From positions 372,001 through 436,000 of the forward strand of contig NZ_CP045809.1 of the NCBI RefSeq assembly GCF_025273675.1: DNA of 64,000 nt, in the 5' to 3' direction. The stretch's first letter is position 1; each line of letters opens with the position of its first letter. Both the position numbers and the translations under genes were made by a program. This document shows, piece by piece, positions 37,331 through 44,563 of the stretch. The DNA comes from Gordonia pseudamarae (GTDB lineage: Bacteria > Actinomycetota > Actinomycetes > Mycobacteriales > Mycobacteriaceae). The notes under the pieces are model-generated. The model worked only from the letters and a program-made list of their open reading frames with translations. It was not told the DNA's origin and made no database searches.

Positions 37331-37846
37331 ATGGCGGTGGGCGAGGTCGCTGCGGAGGGAATCTGGCTGAAGCCGGGTCAGGTGGCCCGGCGCGCGGGTG
37401 TGGCGGTCTCGACGTTGCACTACTACGAGGAGTTCGGGCTGATCAGCAGCCGGCGGACTTCGGGAAACCGCCGGGAGTATCGCCGCGACACGCTGCGCCT
37501 GGTCGCGTTCATCCGGGCATCGCAGACGCTGGGCATCCCGCTGGCACGGATCAAGGCCGCGCTCGACGATCTGCCGCACGATCGGCCGCCCACCAAACGG
37601 GACTGGGCTCACCTGGCCGCGGATTGGCGGGCCGACCTCGATCAGCGCATCGAGCGGTTGATCGCGTTACGTGACAATCTGGCCGACTGCATCGGGTGCG
37701 GGTGTCTGTCGCTCACATCGTGTCCGTACACCAACCCCGGAGATGCGCTCGGCAGGGAGGGACCGGGAGCCCGCAGGCTTCTGCCCGAGACCGCGTGTCC
37801 GAGTGGTCCCGACTGTGCCGATCCGGCGCTCCGATCGTGTACCTGA
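37331..37846 (+). CDS. soxR: Redox-sensitive regulator SoxR
   Basis: A 171-residue MerR-family protein. The HTH is PGQVARRAGVAVSTLHYYEEFGLI, a dimerisation helix follows, and Cys120, Cys123, Cys125 and Cys131 (CIGCGCLSLTSC) match the CxxCxCxxxxxC ligands of the SoxR [2Fe-2S] cluster. In actinobacteria SoxR responds to redox-active metabolites and switches on exporters and oxidoreductases. GTG 37337 has better RBS spacing to AAGAGG than ATG 37331, so the start may be two codons later. The C-terminal tail contains three extra Cys. Confidence 0.92.
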   Translation: MAVGEVAAEGIWLKPGQVARRAGVAVSTLHYYEEFGLISSRRTSGNRREYRRDTLRLVAFIRASQTLGIPLARIKAALDDLPHDRPPTKRDWAHLAADWRADLDQRIERLIALRDNLADCIGCGCLSLTSCPYTNPGDALGREGPGARRLLPETACPSGPDCADPALRSCT

Positions 37847-37854
37847 TGCCCAGG

Positions 37855-37922
37855 GGATCGGCCGGGCAGGGTGGATCGGCCGGGCAGGGTGGATCGGCCG
37901 GGCAGGGTGGATCGGCCGGGCA
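37855..37922. repeat. 18-bp tandem repeat
   Basis: Nearly four copies of GGATCGGCCGGGCAGGGT starting at 37855, 37873, 37891 and 37909, just after soxR. Being divisible by three, it leaves all frames open across it. The 494 bp from 37847 to 38340 contain this array and a lower-GC stretch (about 38030-38310) with an inverted repeat, but no gene I can support. Confidence 0.92.
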
Positions 37923-38185
37923 ATGGCACCCGGCGGTCGGCGCGCGGCGCCGCACGTGGCGGCCCTGCATTCATCGGCGGAAATTCCGCCGATACCCCCT
38001 GCGTCTGCCGTCTGCCGGAATATAACGCGCCATTGCCCGACCCGTCTCCCCGGATTGCATCGATCTGAAATCACCTGAGTGAAAACTGATCGTGTGGTAA
38101 GTAAACACTATCAGTGGACATCTGTCCAGACCTCCGGGTACGGACAGAATTGGCAATGACGAAGTTCGTTACTCGATGCGCAGCA

Positions 38186-38213
38186 ATACAGAATAGTGAA
38201 TACTATTCTGTAT
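38186..38213. promoter_or_regulatory. Perfect 12-bp inverted repeat in AT-rich intergenic island
   Basis: ATACAGAATAGT (38186-38197) and ACTATTCTGTAT (38202-38213), spacer GAAT. It is very AT-rich for this genome and looks like a TetR/GntR-type operator, or a transcript end for the leftward ABC operon. No gene start is close by. Confidence 0.6.
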
Positions 38214-38340
38214 GGGTATCCGGGATCGGGACTTTCGACTCTATATGCCATCGTGGTAGGTAATTGTATTCGGCCACAGTGAAACTCGCGTATATATGCG
38301 AACTCGGACATACCTGCGAGGGCCCGCGATGTCCGGCCCG

Positions 38341-39135
38341 TCACCGGCGGCGCAGCCGTGCTGTGCCGCAGGCTATCGCGAACATCGCCACGGCGACACC
38401 GCCGCTGTAGGCGATCGCGCCGTTGATTCCCCAGGGCGGCATCAATACGATCGCCTGACCGGTGCCGTAGACGCCGTTGAGGAACGGCATATATCCCTGA
38501 ATTGTGTACCCGTTGGGAATCAGCGCGATCGTGTTCTCCACGATGTACACCCAGCCGAGCAGGATCGCCACCGACGCCGCCGGATTCCCCACCACCGCGG
38601 CCACGCCGAGGGAAATTCCCACGGCCGAGACGGCGTACACGGGGATCGTGAGAACGAACCGCAGCCCGTCCGCCGACAGCAGATCGACATCGCCGTACAC
38701 GGTCGGATAGAAGGTGGGCAGTGCGATCATCGTCAACGCGGCCAGTGTGACGGTGCACACCGCCGCCCCCACCCCATAGAACACCCAGCGGGCGGCCACG
38801 CCCGTCCAGGACCGCGGAAACAGGATGCGGCCGAGATCCCCGAGATCGCCGCGATCGGCGGTGGCCTGTGTGTATGCGGCCACACAGCACCACACGGTGA
38901 CCGTGAACGTGAGAATCCAGTACACCGAGTTGGTGGTGCCCACGGGCACCACCTCGACATCGCCGGAGACCTTCGAGAAGTGTTCGGACACGGTGGCCAC
39001 GACGACGGTGACCACCAGAGGCAGCAGGACGGCGCCGGGCAGCACCACCCCGAGCAGGACACTGCGGCGTCCGCCCGTGCGCACCCGCTCCGCGTTCACC
39101 GCGCGCCGCAGCTGACCGAGTGCGGCCGGCATCAC
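38341..39135 (-). CDS. ABC transporter permease (ABC-2 type)
   Basis: A 264-residue membrane protein with six predicted helices; N-terminal RRSVLLGVVLPGAVLLPLVVTVVV is the first. The ABC-2 family exports lipids, polysaccharides or drugs or gives self-protection. Start GTG 39135 (or ATG 39132) overlaps the ATPase stop, so the two are coupled. It is the last gene of a three-gene leftward unit that begins with an MTB12-like secreted protein. Confidence 0.8.
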   Translation of the reverse strand: MMPAALGQLRRAVNAERVRTGGRRSVLLGVVLPGAVLLPLVVTVVVATVSEHFSKVSGDVEVVPVGTTNSVYWILTFTVTVWCCVAAYTQATADRGDLGDLGRILFPRSWTGVAARWVFYGVGAAVCTVTLAALTMIALPTFYPTVYGDVDLLSADGLRFVLTIPVYAVSAVGISLGVAAVVGNPAASVAILLGWVYIVENTIALIPNGYTIQGYMPFLNGVYGTGQAIVLMPPWGINGAIAYSGGVAVAMFAIACGTARLRRR

Positions 39136-39854
39136 CGGATCTCCCCGATCGTGCTCAGGTAGGCGTCCTCGAGTGAGGCGTGACCGTCGATGAACTCGTC
39201 CACGCCCGCATCGGCGACGATCCGGCCGCCGTCGACGACGGCCACCCGATGACCGCTGCGCCGTACCTCGTCGAACAGGTGTGAGGCGACCAGAACGGAT
39301 CGGCCGTCGGCGGCGAGGTCGGCGAGCAGCCCGCGCATCCAGCGAATACCCATGATGTCCAGTCCGTTCAGCGGTTCATCGAGAATCAGGGTCGGTGCGT
39401 CACCGAGGAGCGCGCCGGCGATACCGAGGCGCTGCCGCATCCCCAGCGAGTATCCCGTGACCGGCCGGTCGGCGGCCGAGGTCAGCCCGACCGCCTCCAG
39501 CACGGCCCCGACCCGGGCAGGGTTGATTCCGGAAGCCGTTGCCAGCCAGCGCAGATGACGGACGCCGGTGTGGCCGGAGTGGAAACCGTCGGGGTGCAGG
39601 TGGGTGCCGATCTGGGCGAGCGGGCGCGGGGCCCGGGCGAGCGCGGCGCCGTTCACCGAGATCGTGCCCGCCGACACGGGCACGATCCCGGCGATCGCGC
39701 GCAGCAGCGTCGACTTGCCGGCCCCGTTGCGGCCCAGCAGGTAGGTGACCTCGCCGCCCGCCACCCTCAGGCTGGCCTCGCGCACGATCTCACGGCCCGC
39801 CAGCCGAATACTGACCCGATCGATCTCGATCCCCGGCGAGAGCGCGCCGGTCAC
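39132..39854 (-). CDS. ABC transporter ATP-binding protein
   Basis: A 240-residue ATPase with Walker A LGRNGAGKST, an unusual signature region YSLGMRQRLGIAGALL (SLGMRQR in place of SGGQ, as in CcmA/DrrA-like proteins), Walker B LILDEPLNGLD and H-loop VASHL. GTG 39854 overlaps the stop of the upstream secreted-protein gene as GTGA. It works with the ABC-2 permease encoded next. Confidence 0.88.
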   Translation of the reverse strand: MTGALSPGIEIDRVSIRLAGREIVREASLRVAGGEVTYLLGRNGAGKSTLLRAIAGIVPVSAGTISVNGAALARAPRPLAQIGTHLHPDGFHSGHTGVRHLRWLATASGINPARVGAVLEAVGLTSAADRPVTGYSLGMRQRLGIAGALLGDAPTLILDEPLNGLDIMGIRWMRGLLADLAADGRSVLVASHLFDEVRRSGHRVAVVDGGRIVADAGVDEFIDGHASLEDAYLSTIGEIR

Positions 39855-40363
39855 CGATTGCAGTAGATGTTGAGTCCCACCGCCTTGACGCCGCTGCACA
39901 GCGACGTGGCCGACAGCTTCCAGTTGCCGTCGAGCTTCTTGAATTCGATGGTCATCCGGATCGTCGGCCGGCCCGACGAACCGCTGTTGAGGGTGGCGGT
40001 CGCGCTGTTGCCCTGCTGGCGCAGCGGTCCGGTGAGGTTGTGCCAGCCCAGCGGCGGCCGGAACAGGCCCAGCCGGTACACCGTCTTGGGTACCACCACC
40101 GCGTTCATGCCGCCTTCGACATTCGCCGCCTTGGCCTTATCGGAGGCGTTGGTGGCCACCAGGAACGTGACGATGTTGCCGAGATCGGTGAGCGAGGGCG
40201 TGGCCGAGGTCACCCGGTAGTCGGCGGGCAGCGTGCCGGAGGGTGTACGCACCGTCGGTGCCGCGGATGCCACGCCGGTCGTGCCGACCAGCGCGGTCGC
40301 GGCGGTGGCGGTGAGAATGGCAACCGCGGCAGTCGATGTGGTAATCGCTGGGTGGGTATTCAT
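39851..40363 (-). CDS. Secreted protein resembling low-molecular-weight antigen MTB12 (CFP-2)
   Basis: A 170-residue protein with a signal peptide (AAVAILTATAATALVGTTGVASA, cleavage near residue 34). The mature cystatin-like/NTF2-like fold is suggested by FLVATNASDKAKAANVEGG and MTIEFKKLDGNWKLSATSLCSGVKAVGLNIYCN, ending in two Cys that could form a disulfide. The MTB12-like call is by overall pattern. It is translationally coupled (4-base overlap) to an ABC ATPase, unusual for this family, which suggests it could be the transporter's extracellular partner. Confidence 0.65.
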   Translation of the reverse strand: MNTHPAITTSTAAVAILTATAATALVGTTGVASAAPTVRTPSGTLPADYRVTSATPSLTDLGNIVTFLVATNASDKAKAANVEGGMNAVVVPKTVYRLGLFRPPLGWHNLTGPLRQQGNSATATLNSGSSGRPTIRMTIEFKKLDGNWKLSATSLCSGVKAVGLNIYCNR

Positions 40364-40445
40364 GTGTCTCCCCTTGAATCTGATTGTGGATGGGTCGGTG
40401 AAAGGTCATCAGTGAAAGCCATCAGTGAAAGGTCAATGCCGAGAA

Positions 40446-40485
40446 GGTCAGTGCCGAAAAGGTCAGTGCCGAAAAGGTCAGTGGT
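40446..40485. repeat. 15-bp tandem repeat at the 3' end of the HTH gene
   Basis: GGTCAGTGCCGAAAA units start at 40446, 40461 and 40476, with degenerate CAGTGAAAGG copies back to about 40397. The HTH gene's stop codon lies within the last copy. Confidence 0.85.
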
Positions 40486-41155
40486 GGGCGGTGGCGCGGG
40501 ACAGGCGCAGGGTGATCTCGCAGTCGCCCTCGGGTGCCGGGGCCACGTGTACCCCGTACTGGCCCGGCAACACCGGTGAGCTCGCCTCGATCGCGTATTC
40601 CACGGCGCCGCGGGCGATGCCGCGGGCGATCTCCGGGTGGGTCGCCCCGATCTGCCGAAGCGGGCACGAGCACATGGTGATCTCGTGGGTACCGAAGGCG
40701 CTCATCATATTCGACACCTTGAAGCCCAGCATGCGCAGCGCTTCGGCGGTGACCGTGGCGGGATCGGGAACCAGGGCCGGATCGGTGGTGGTCACCGGCT
40801 GAGTGTGCGCGGCACCGGCGAGGACCCGCGCCGCCCACTGCCGTCCGGCCAGCGCGCCGGTCTGCTCCCGTTCGGTGGTCGAACCACCGAGATGGCCGAG
40901 CAGGATGTTCAGCAGGTCGTCGACGGCCAGTTCGTTGACGGCGACGTAGCCGGTGCGCGGCCGGCCCGCGGACTCCGAGCGCAACTGCACCGCAGTCGCC
41001 TTGCCGTCGTCGACGAGGTTGCGCAGGTGGAAGCGGGCGGTGGTGACGTGCACCCCGACCTGCTGTGCTACCTGCGCGGCGGTGACCGGCCCGTCGGCGA
41101 CCCGCAATACCCCGAGAACGGTAGCCCGCGGATCACCGGATATGCTGGGACTCAT
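40478..41155 (-). CDS. Winged-helix transcriptional regulator with C-terminal Cys motif
   Basis: A 225-residue regulator. Residues 5-75 are a winged HTH (VLRVADGPVTAAQVAQQVGVHVTTARFHLRNLVDDG). The C-terminal domain has MCSCPLRQIGATHPEIARG, similar to the metal or Fe-S binding region of SufR-like and related actinobacterial regulators but with only two Cys. Its start overlaps the cupin stop (TAATG), so it is the third gene of an operon whose promoter carries a large AT-rich palindrome; autoregulation is likely. Confidence 0.75.
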   Translation of the reverse strand: MSPSISGDPRATVLGVLRVADGPVTAAQVAQQVGVHVTTARFHLRNLVDDGKATAVQLRSESAGRPRTGYVAVNELAVDDLLNILLGHLGGSTTEREQTGALAGRQWAARVLAGAAHTQPVTTTDPALVPDPATVTAEALRMLGFKVSNMMSAFGTHEITMCSCPLRQIGATHPEIARGIARGAVEYAIEASSPVLPGQYGVHVAPAPEGDCEITLRLSRATAHH

Positions 41156-41496
41156 TACGATCCGCTTGATTCGAGCACAACCAGGGTGGCGACGGCGTCG
41201 GTGTCGGCGTGCAGCGAATGAACTACCTTGGCATCGACGTGCACCGCGGAACCGGGCTCGAGCACGATGCTCGCGTCCCCGATGGTGAAGTCGATGCGAC
41301 CGGTCTGTCCGAACACCAAGATCGGTTTGCCGGCCCGATGATCGGGCATGGTCTGGCCGGCACGGAAGGCGAGCCGGATGACGATGACGTCCTCGTTGCG
41401 CCACATCATCGAGATATCCGGCCGGGCCGAATCCACGGACGACCCGTCGAGCGCGTTCAGTCCGGTGATCTCGGTGAACGGTGCCGTTTCGGTCAT
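41155..41496 (-). CDS. Cupin-domain protein
   Basis: A 113-residue single-domain cupin: VIRLAFRAGQTMPDHRAGKPILVFGQTGRIDF and VLEPGSAVHVDAKVVHSLHA cover the two cupin motifs, with the His in MPDHRAGKP and VVHSLHA as candidate metal ligands. The role could be small-molecule sensing or an oxygenase. Its start (ATG 41496, or GTG 41499) overlaps the methyltransferase stop. Confidence 0.8.
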   Translation of the reverse strand: MTETAPFTEITGLNALDGSSVDSARPDISMMWRNEDVIVIRLAFRAGQTMPDHRAGKPILVFGQTGRIDFTIGDASIVLEPGSAVHVDAKVVHSLHADTDAVATLVVLESSGS

Positions 41497-42338
41497 CACA
41501 CACCGTCCTTGGCTGCCACGATCTCGATGGCGGCCAGATTGTCGCGGTACTTGGTGAAGGTGGCGCGCATTCCGAGAATCCGCTTGCGGGCCTTGGGATT
41601 GCGAATCACGTTGCCGACGAAGCGGAGGGTGCGCAGCACGCCCTCGTCGGCGATGACGCGACGCGGTTCGAGCAGTGCCATCGGCGCGAAGGCCACCTTC
41701 TCAACGGTGAATCCGTTGTCGGTGAACAGCTTTCGCCACTCCTGCTCGGTGAGCGGGCGGGCGTTGACCTTGATGGAGCGGGCCAGCGACTTGCGGATCT
41801 CGGTCTTCTGATCGTCGGACAGGGTGTCGGGGTTGAGCGCGAGCTCGTGGATCGCGTACCGCCCGCCCGGGCGCAGCACCCGGTGCGCCTCGGCGACGAT
41901 CTGTGCCTTGGCGCGGTCGGACTGCATCGTCAGCATGGCTTCGCCGACGACGGCGTCGGCCGAGGAGTCGTCCAGGCCGGTGGCGGCGGCGTCGGCCTGG
42001 ACCACACGGCCACGATCGCCGACGGCCTGTGAGGTGAGGGCGACCGCCGCCGGATCGGCTTCGACGCCGATGTAGCCGGCGGGGTTGCGTCCGAGGATCG
42101 ACACCGCGGTCTTGCCGAGACCGGGTGCCAGTTCCACCACTTCGGCGCCGCCGAGACGGGCGTCGTCGAGGAGCTGTTCGGTCAGTGCCAGACCGCCCGG
42201 GCGCAGGACCCGCTTGCCGAGCCGGGCGAGCAGCCAGTGGCCGGGCATGTCCTCGGGTTTGCGGCCCGCCAGCGGGAGGTCCGCCGTTGCTGTGTGGGTG
42301 CCGGGTGTGTTGCTGCCGGATGTATGGGTGTCGCCCAT
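41496..42338 (-). CDS. Class I SAM-dependent methyltransferase
   Basis: A 280-residue methyltransferase; the SAM motif I is VVELAPGLGKTA, motif II VGVEADPAAV-like (IGVEADPAAVALT), post-II VVQADAAATGLDDSSADAVVGEAML, and AHRVLRPGGRYAIHEL. This arrangement is shared with small-molecule methyltransferases of the UbiE type. First gene of a three-gene operon (methyltransferase, cupin, HTH regulator), start ATG 42338. The methyl acceptor is not evident. Confidence 0.85.
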   Translation of the reverse strand: MGDTHTSGSNTPGTHTATADLPLAGRKPEDMPGHWLLARLGKRVLRPGGLALTEQLLDDARLGGAEVVELAPGLGKTAVSILGRNPAGYIGVEADPAAVALTSQAVGDRGRVVQADAAATGLDDSSADAVVGEAMLTMQSDRAKAQIVAEAHRVLRPGGRYAIHELALNPDTLSDDQKTEIRKSLARSIKVNARPLTEQEWRKLFTDNGFTVEKVAFAPMALLEPRRVIADEGVLRTLRFVGNVIRNPKARKRILGMRATFTKYRDNLAAIEIVAAKDGV

Positions 42339-42374
42339 GGTGCGCTCCCTGGTGTGGGGTGGAAGGGCCTCCAT

Positions 42375-42401
42375 ATTTAGAGGATTTAAACTACTCTAAA
42401 T
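42375..42401. promoter_or_regulatory. Operator-like palindrome upstream of the methyltransferase-cupin-HTH operon
   Basis: ATTTAGAG (42375-42382) and CTCTAAAT (42394-42401) are perfect inverted repeats 11 bp apart, with a TTTAAA in the middle. It sits 37 bp before the ATG at 42338 and overlaps the likely promoter, so it is a good candidate site for the operon's own regulator. Confidence 0.7.
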
Positions 42402-42418
42402 CATCTAAGTGCGGGTTG

Positions 42419-42661
42419 TCATCCTCCGAATTTCGACAGACCGGTCACAGCGACGGCCGGCCACCGGTCCGTGACATCTGTGCCGGACCGGGCCGCCGCA
42501 CCCAATCCGGCCGGCGCGTCGGCGCGGTGCGGACAGCGGTGTGCGCGTAGCGGCCTGCCCGCCTTGCCGCGGGTCATGATCCGGCCGTCACCGTCCAGGG
42601 CGATCGCGTGATCGCCGACCGGAATCCACTGCGGGGAGGCGGTGTCCGCGGCCGGACTCAT
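42419..42661 (-). CDS. Small hypothetical protein coupled to CMD-family gene
   Basis: An 80-residue soluble protein of unknown family (WIPVGDHAIALDGDGRIMTRGKAGRPLRAHRCPHR). The codons have the strong third-position GC of real genes. ATG 42661 overlaps the stop of the CMD-family gene by four bases, so it is co-translated with it. It has a Cys-Pro-His segment but no recognisable motif. Confidence 0.55.
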   Translation of the reverse strand: MSPAADTASPQWIPVGDHAIALDGDGRIMTRGKAGRPLRAHRCPHRADAPAGLGAAARSGTDVTDRWPAVAVTGLSKFGG

Positions 42662-43194
42662 CGACGCGTATCCCGCTGGATGCGCAGCGTCCCGATGGTG
42701 GTGGCCAGGGAATCGTATTGCCCCACAAGGAGCGTGAACGCGATCAGCCGCGACTCGTCGAGGTGCCGGACCAGCGCCGACCAGGCCGCGTCATCGATGT
42801 CATGGGTGCCGACCAACTGATCGACGGCCCGCAGCATCGAGCGTTCGCGGTCGCCCCAACCGGCGTCGGCGCCCTCGAGGATGTCGGCGAACTCGGCCTC
42901 GGTGATGCCTGCCCGAGCGCCGAGCCGGCGGTGGTGGTCGAGCTCGTAGTCGCAGCCGCGGAGATGGGCCACGCGGATGATGATCATCTCGGTGTCCTTG
43001 CGGGACAGCTTGCCGAAGGGCATCATCCGTGAACTGAAGTACAGCCATCCGCGGAACAGGCCCTTGGAGCGGCCCAGCGTCGAGAAGATCCTGGCGTCGT
43101 CGACGCCGATGACCCGGGCCGCCGCCTGTGAGAACGCCCAGTTGAACGGCCCGAGTTGCCAGAAGCCGCCCGGTGGGATGCGAGGTGTGCTCAT
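42658..43194 (-). CDS. Carboxymuconolactone decarboxylase (AhpD-like) family protein, Rv0464c-like
   Basis: A 178-residue protein. The core AhpD fold is marked by LSRKDTEMIIIRVAHLRGCDYELDHHRRLGARAGITEAE, i.e. a Cys-x-x-x-x-x-HH arrangement. It lacks the CxxC of true AhpD peroxidases (only one Cys), so peroxidase activity is doubtful. The position between lpd and ramB matches Rv0464c as I remember that locus. Start ATG 43194. Confidence 0.82.
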   Translation of the reverse strand: MSTPRIPPGGFWQLGPFNWAFSQAAARVIGVDDARIFSTLGRSKGLFRGWLYFSSRMMPFGKLSRKDTEMIIIRVAHLRGCDYELDHHRRLGARAGITEAEFADILEGADAGWGDRERSMLRAVDQLVGTHDIDDAAWSALVRHLDESRLIAFTLLVGQYDSLATTIGTLRIQRDTRR

Positions 43195-43395
43195 GGGGGT
43201 CACCGTAGCCGACGGTGGTGATGTGAACCCGCCGCCGACGCGGCCCCCGGGCGACTCATACCCCCGACGTTCGCGCCCCGGACGACGACCGGGTGACAGC
43301 CCGACGTCGGATGCGGGAGCGGCCCGACGCCGATGGGCAATCGTGGTGCCGGCAGCTACGATGGACAAGTCATGTGTCGGCCGAAGGGATCACAG

Positions 43396-43812
43396 ATGAG
43401 CGCAGTGCGAAACGGACGTGCCGCCAGGTTCGGGGCCGGCTTGGCCGCCGCGGCTCTGGTGACCGGCGGGCTGCTGTGGGCTCCCGCCCAGGCGGACGCC
43501 GCGAACGGTCCGTACGGGGCCATCGCCTATTCGGGACAGACCAAGCGGTACGGAGTGGCCACCGGAAAATCGACGGCGAAGAAGGCGTCGAAGTCGGCCA
43601 AGAGCAAGTGTGCGAACCTCGGCGCGACCGACTGCAAAGTTATCGCCCGGATGAATGACGACTGTGCCGCGGTGGCCGTCAACCCCTTTTCCGGGGTGAC
43701 GACCTCGGCGAACGCGGGCAATATCCTCGCCGCCCAGCGTGCGGCGCGAGAAGGCACCGCCAACGGGCAGATCGTCGCCTCCGGCTGCGCCACATCCAAA
43801 GACCCGTTCTGA
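43396..43812 (+). CDS. Secreted DUF4189 protein
   Basis: A 138-residue protein. The signal peptide (RFGAGLAAAALVTGGLLWAPAQADA) is cleaved near residue 35. The mature part starts NGPYGAIAYSGQTKRYGVATG and has a Lys/Ser-rich helix and four Cys in a pattern typical of DUF4189 (SKSKCANLGATDCKV, NDDCAAVAVN, ASGCA). Function is unknown; many such proteins are exported small domains. ATG 43396 is used. Confidence 0.85.
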   Translation: MSAVRNGRAARFGAGLAAAALVTGGLLWAPAQADAANGPYGAIAYSGQTKRYGVATGKSTAKKASKSAKSKCANLGATDCKVIARMNDDCAAVAVNPFSGVTTSANAGNILAAQRAAREGTANGQIVASGCATSKDPF

Positions 43813-43874
43813 GCCGGCTATGGCTGACCACACCCGTCGCGGATGGGGGTGACACGGGCCACTAGTCTTGGATC

Positions 43875-44357
43875 ATGACTGATTCCGAACCGAGAGTTTT
43901 CACCCCGAGAGTTTTCACCTCCGTCGATGAGCTGCGCGCCGCCATCGGGACCGACCTCGGGTCGGGTGACTGGCTGGAGATCACGCAGGAGCGGGTCAAC
44001 GCCTTCGCCGACGCCACAGGTGACCATCAGTGGATCCACGTCGATGTCGAGCGCGCCAAGGACGGACCGTTCGGTGCGACCATCGCCCACGGATACCTCA
44101 CCTTGTCGCTGCTCCCGGTGATCGCCGGCGGCATCTTTGTGGTCGAGGGCCCCAAGATGGTCATCAACTACGGCGCCAACAAGGTGCGTTTCCCGCACCC
44201 GGTTCCGGTCGGCTCCCGCATCCGCGCCAACGCCGTCATCACCTCGGTGGACGAGACCAAGGCCGGGGTGAACGTGGTGGTCACCAACACCGTCGAGATC
44301 GAGGGTGTGGAGAAGCCCGCGCTCGTCTCGGAGAACATCCGACTGCTCGTGTACTGA
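43875..44357 (+). CDS. MaoC-type (R)-specific enoyl-CoA hydratase
   Basis: A 160-residue hot-dog-fold hydratase. The hydratase-2 motif FADATGDHQWIHVD (Asp50/His55) carries the catalytic pair, and GPFGATIAHGYLTLSL is the conserved following block. It closely resembles mycobacterial Rv0130 (HtdZ) in pattern. The N-terminus has a duplicated RVFTP segment caused by a 15-bp direct repeat at about 43893-43920, absent from typical relatives. Expected role: reversible hydration of trans-2-enoyl-CoA in lipid metabolism. Confidence 0.92.
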   Translation: MTDSEPRVFTPRVFTSVDELRAAIGTDLGSGDWLEITQERVNAFADATGDHQWIHVDVERAKDGPFGATIAHGYLTLSLLPVIAGGIFVVEGPKMVINYGANKVRFPHPVPVGSRIRANAVITSVDETKAGVNVVVTNTVEIEGVEKPALVSENIRLLVY

Positions 44358-44441
44358 GCCACCTGTTCTCGGCTCCTCGGCCGGGGTGCGAGGTCGGTTG
44401 GTGGCGGGGCTCCGAGCTTGGTGCGCCGACGTTGTCGGCTT

Positions 44442-44558
44442 GCGGGGTTTCGAGGCTCGTCGCTTGCGCTCCTCGCACCTCAACCGGCTGAGGGGTGTGT
44501 TGGGTGGTTCGGGGTTTGTCGCTCGGGCTCCTCGTACCTCAGCCGGCTGAGGGGGTGT
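44442..44558. repeat. REP-like repeat, locus D (two tandem copies)
   Basis: Two copies about 66 bp apart of GGGGTTT-CG-GGCTC...CTCCTCG-ACCTCA-CCGGCTGAGGGG. The same CGAGGCTCGTCGCTTGCGCTCCTCGCACCTCAACC core as loci A-C is recognisable. It lies between the MaoC gene and the convergent lipase. Confidence 0.85.
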
Positions 44559-44563
44559 GTTGG

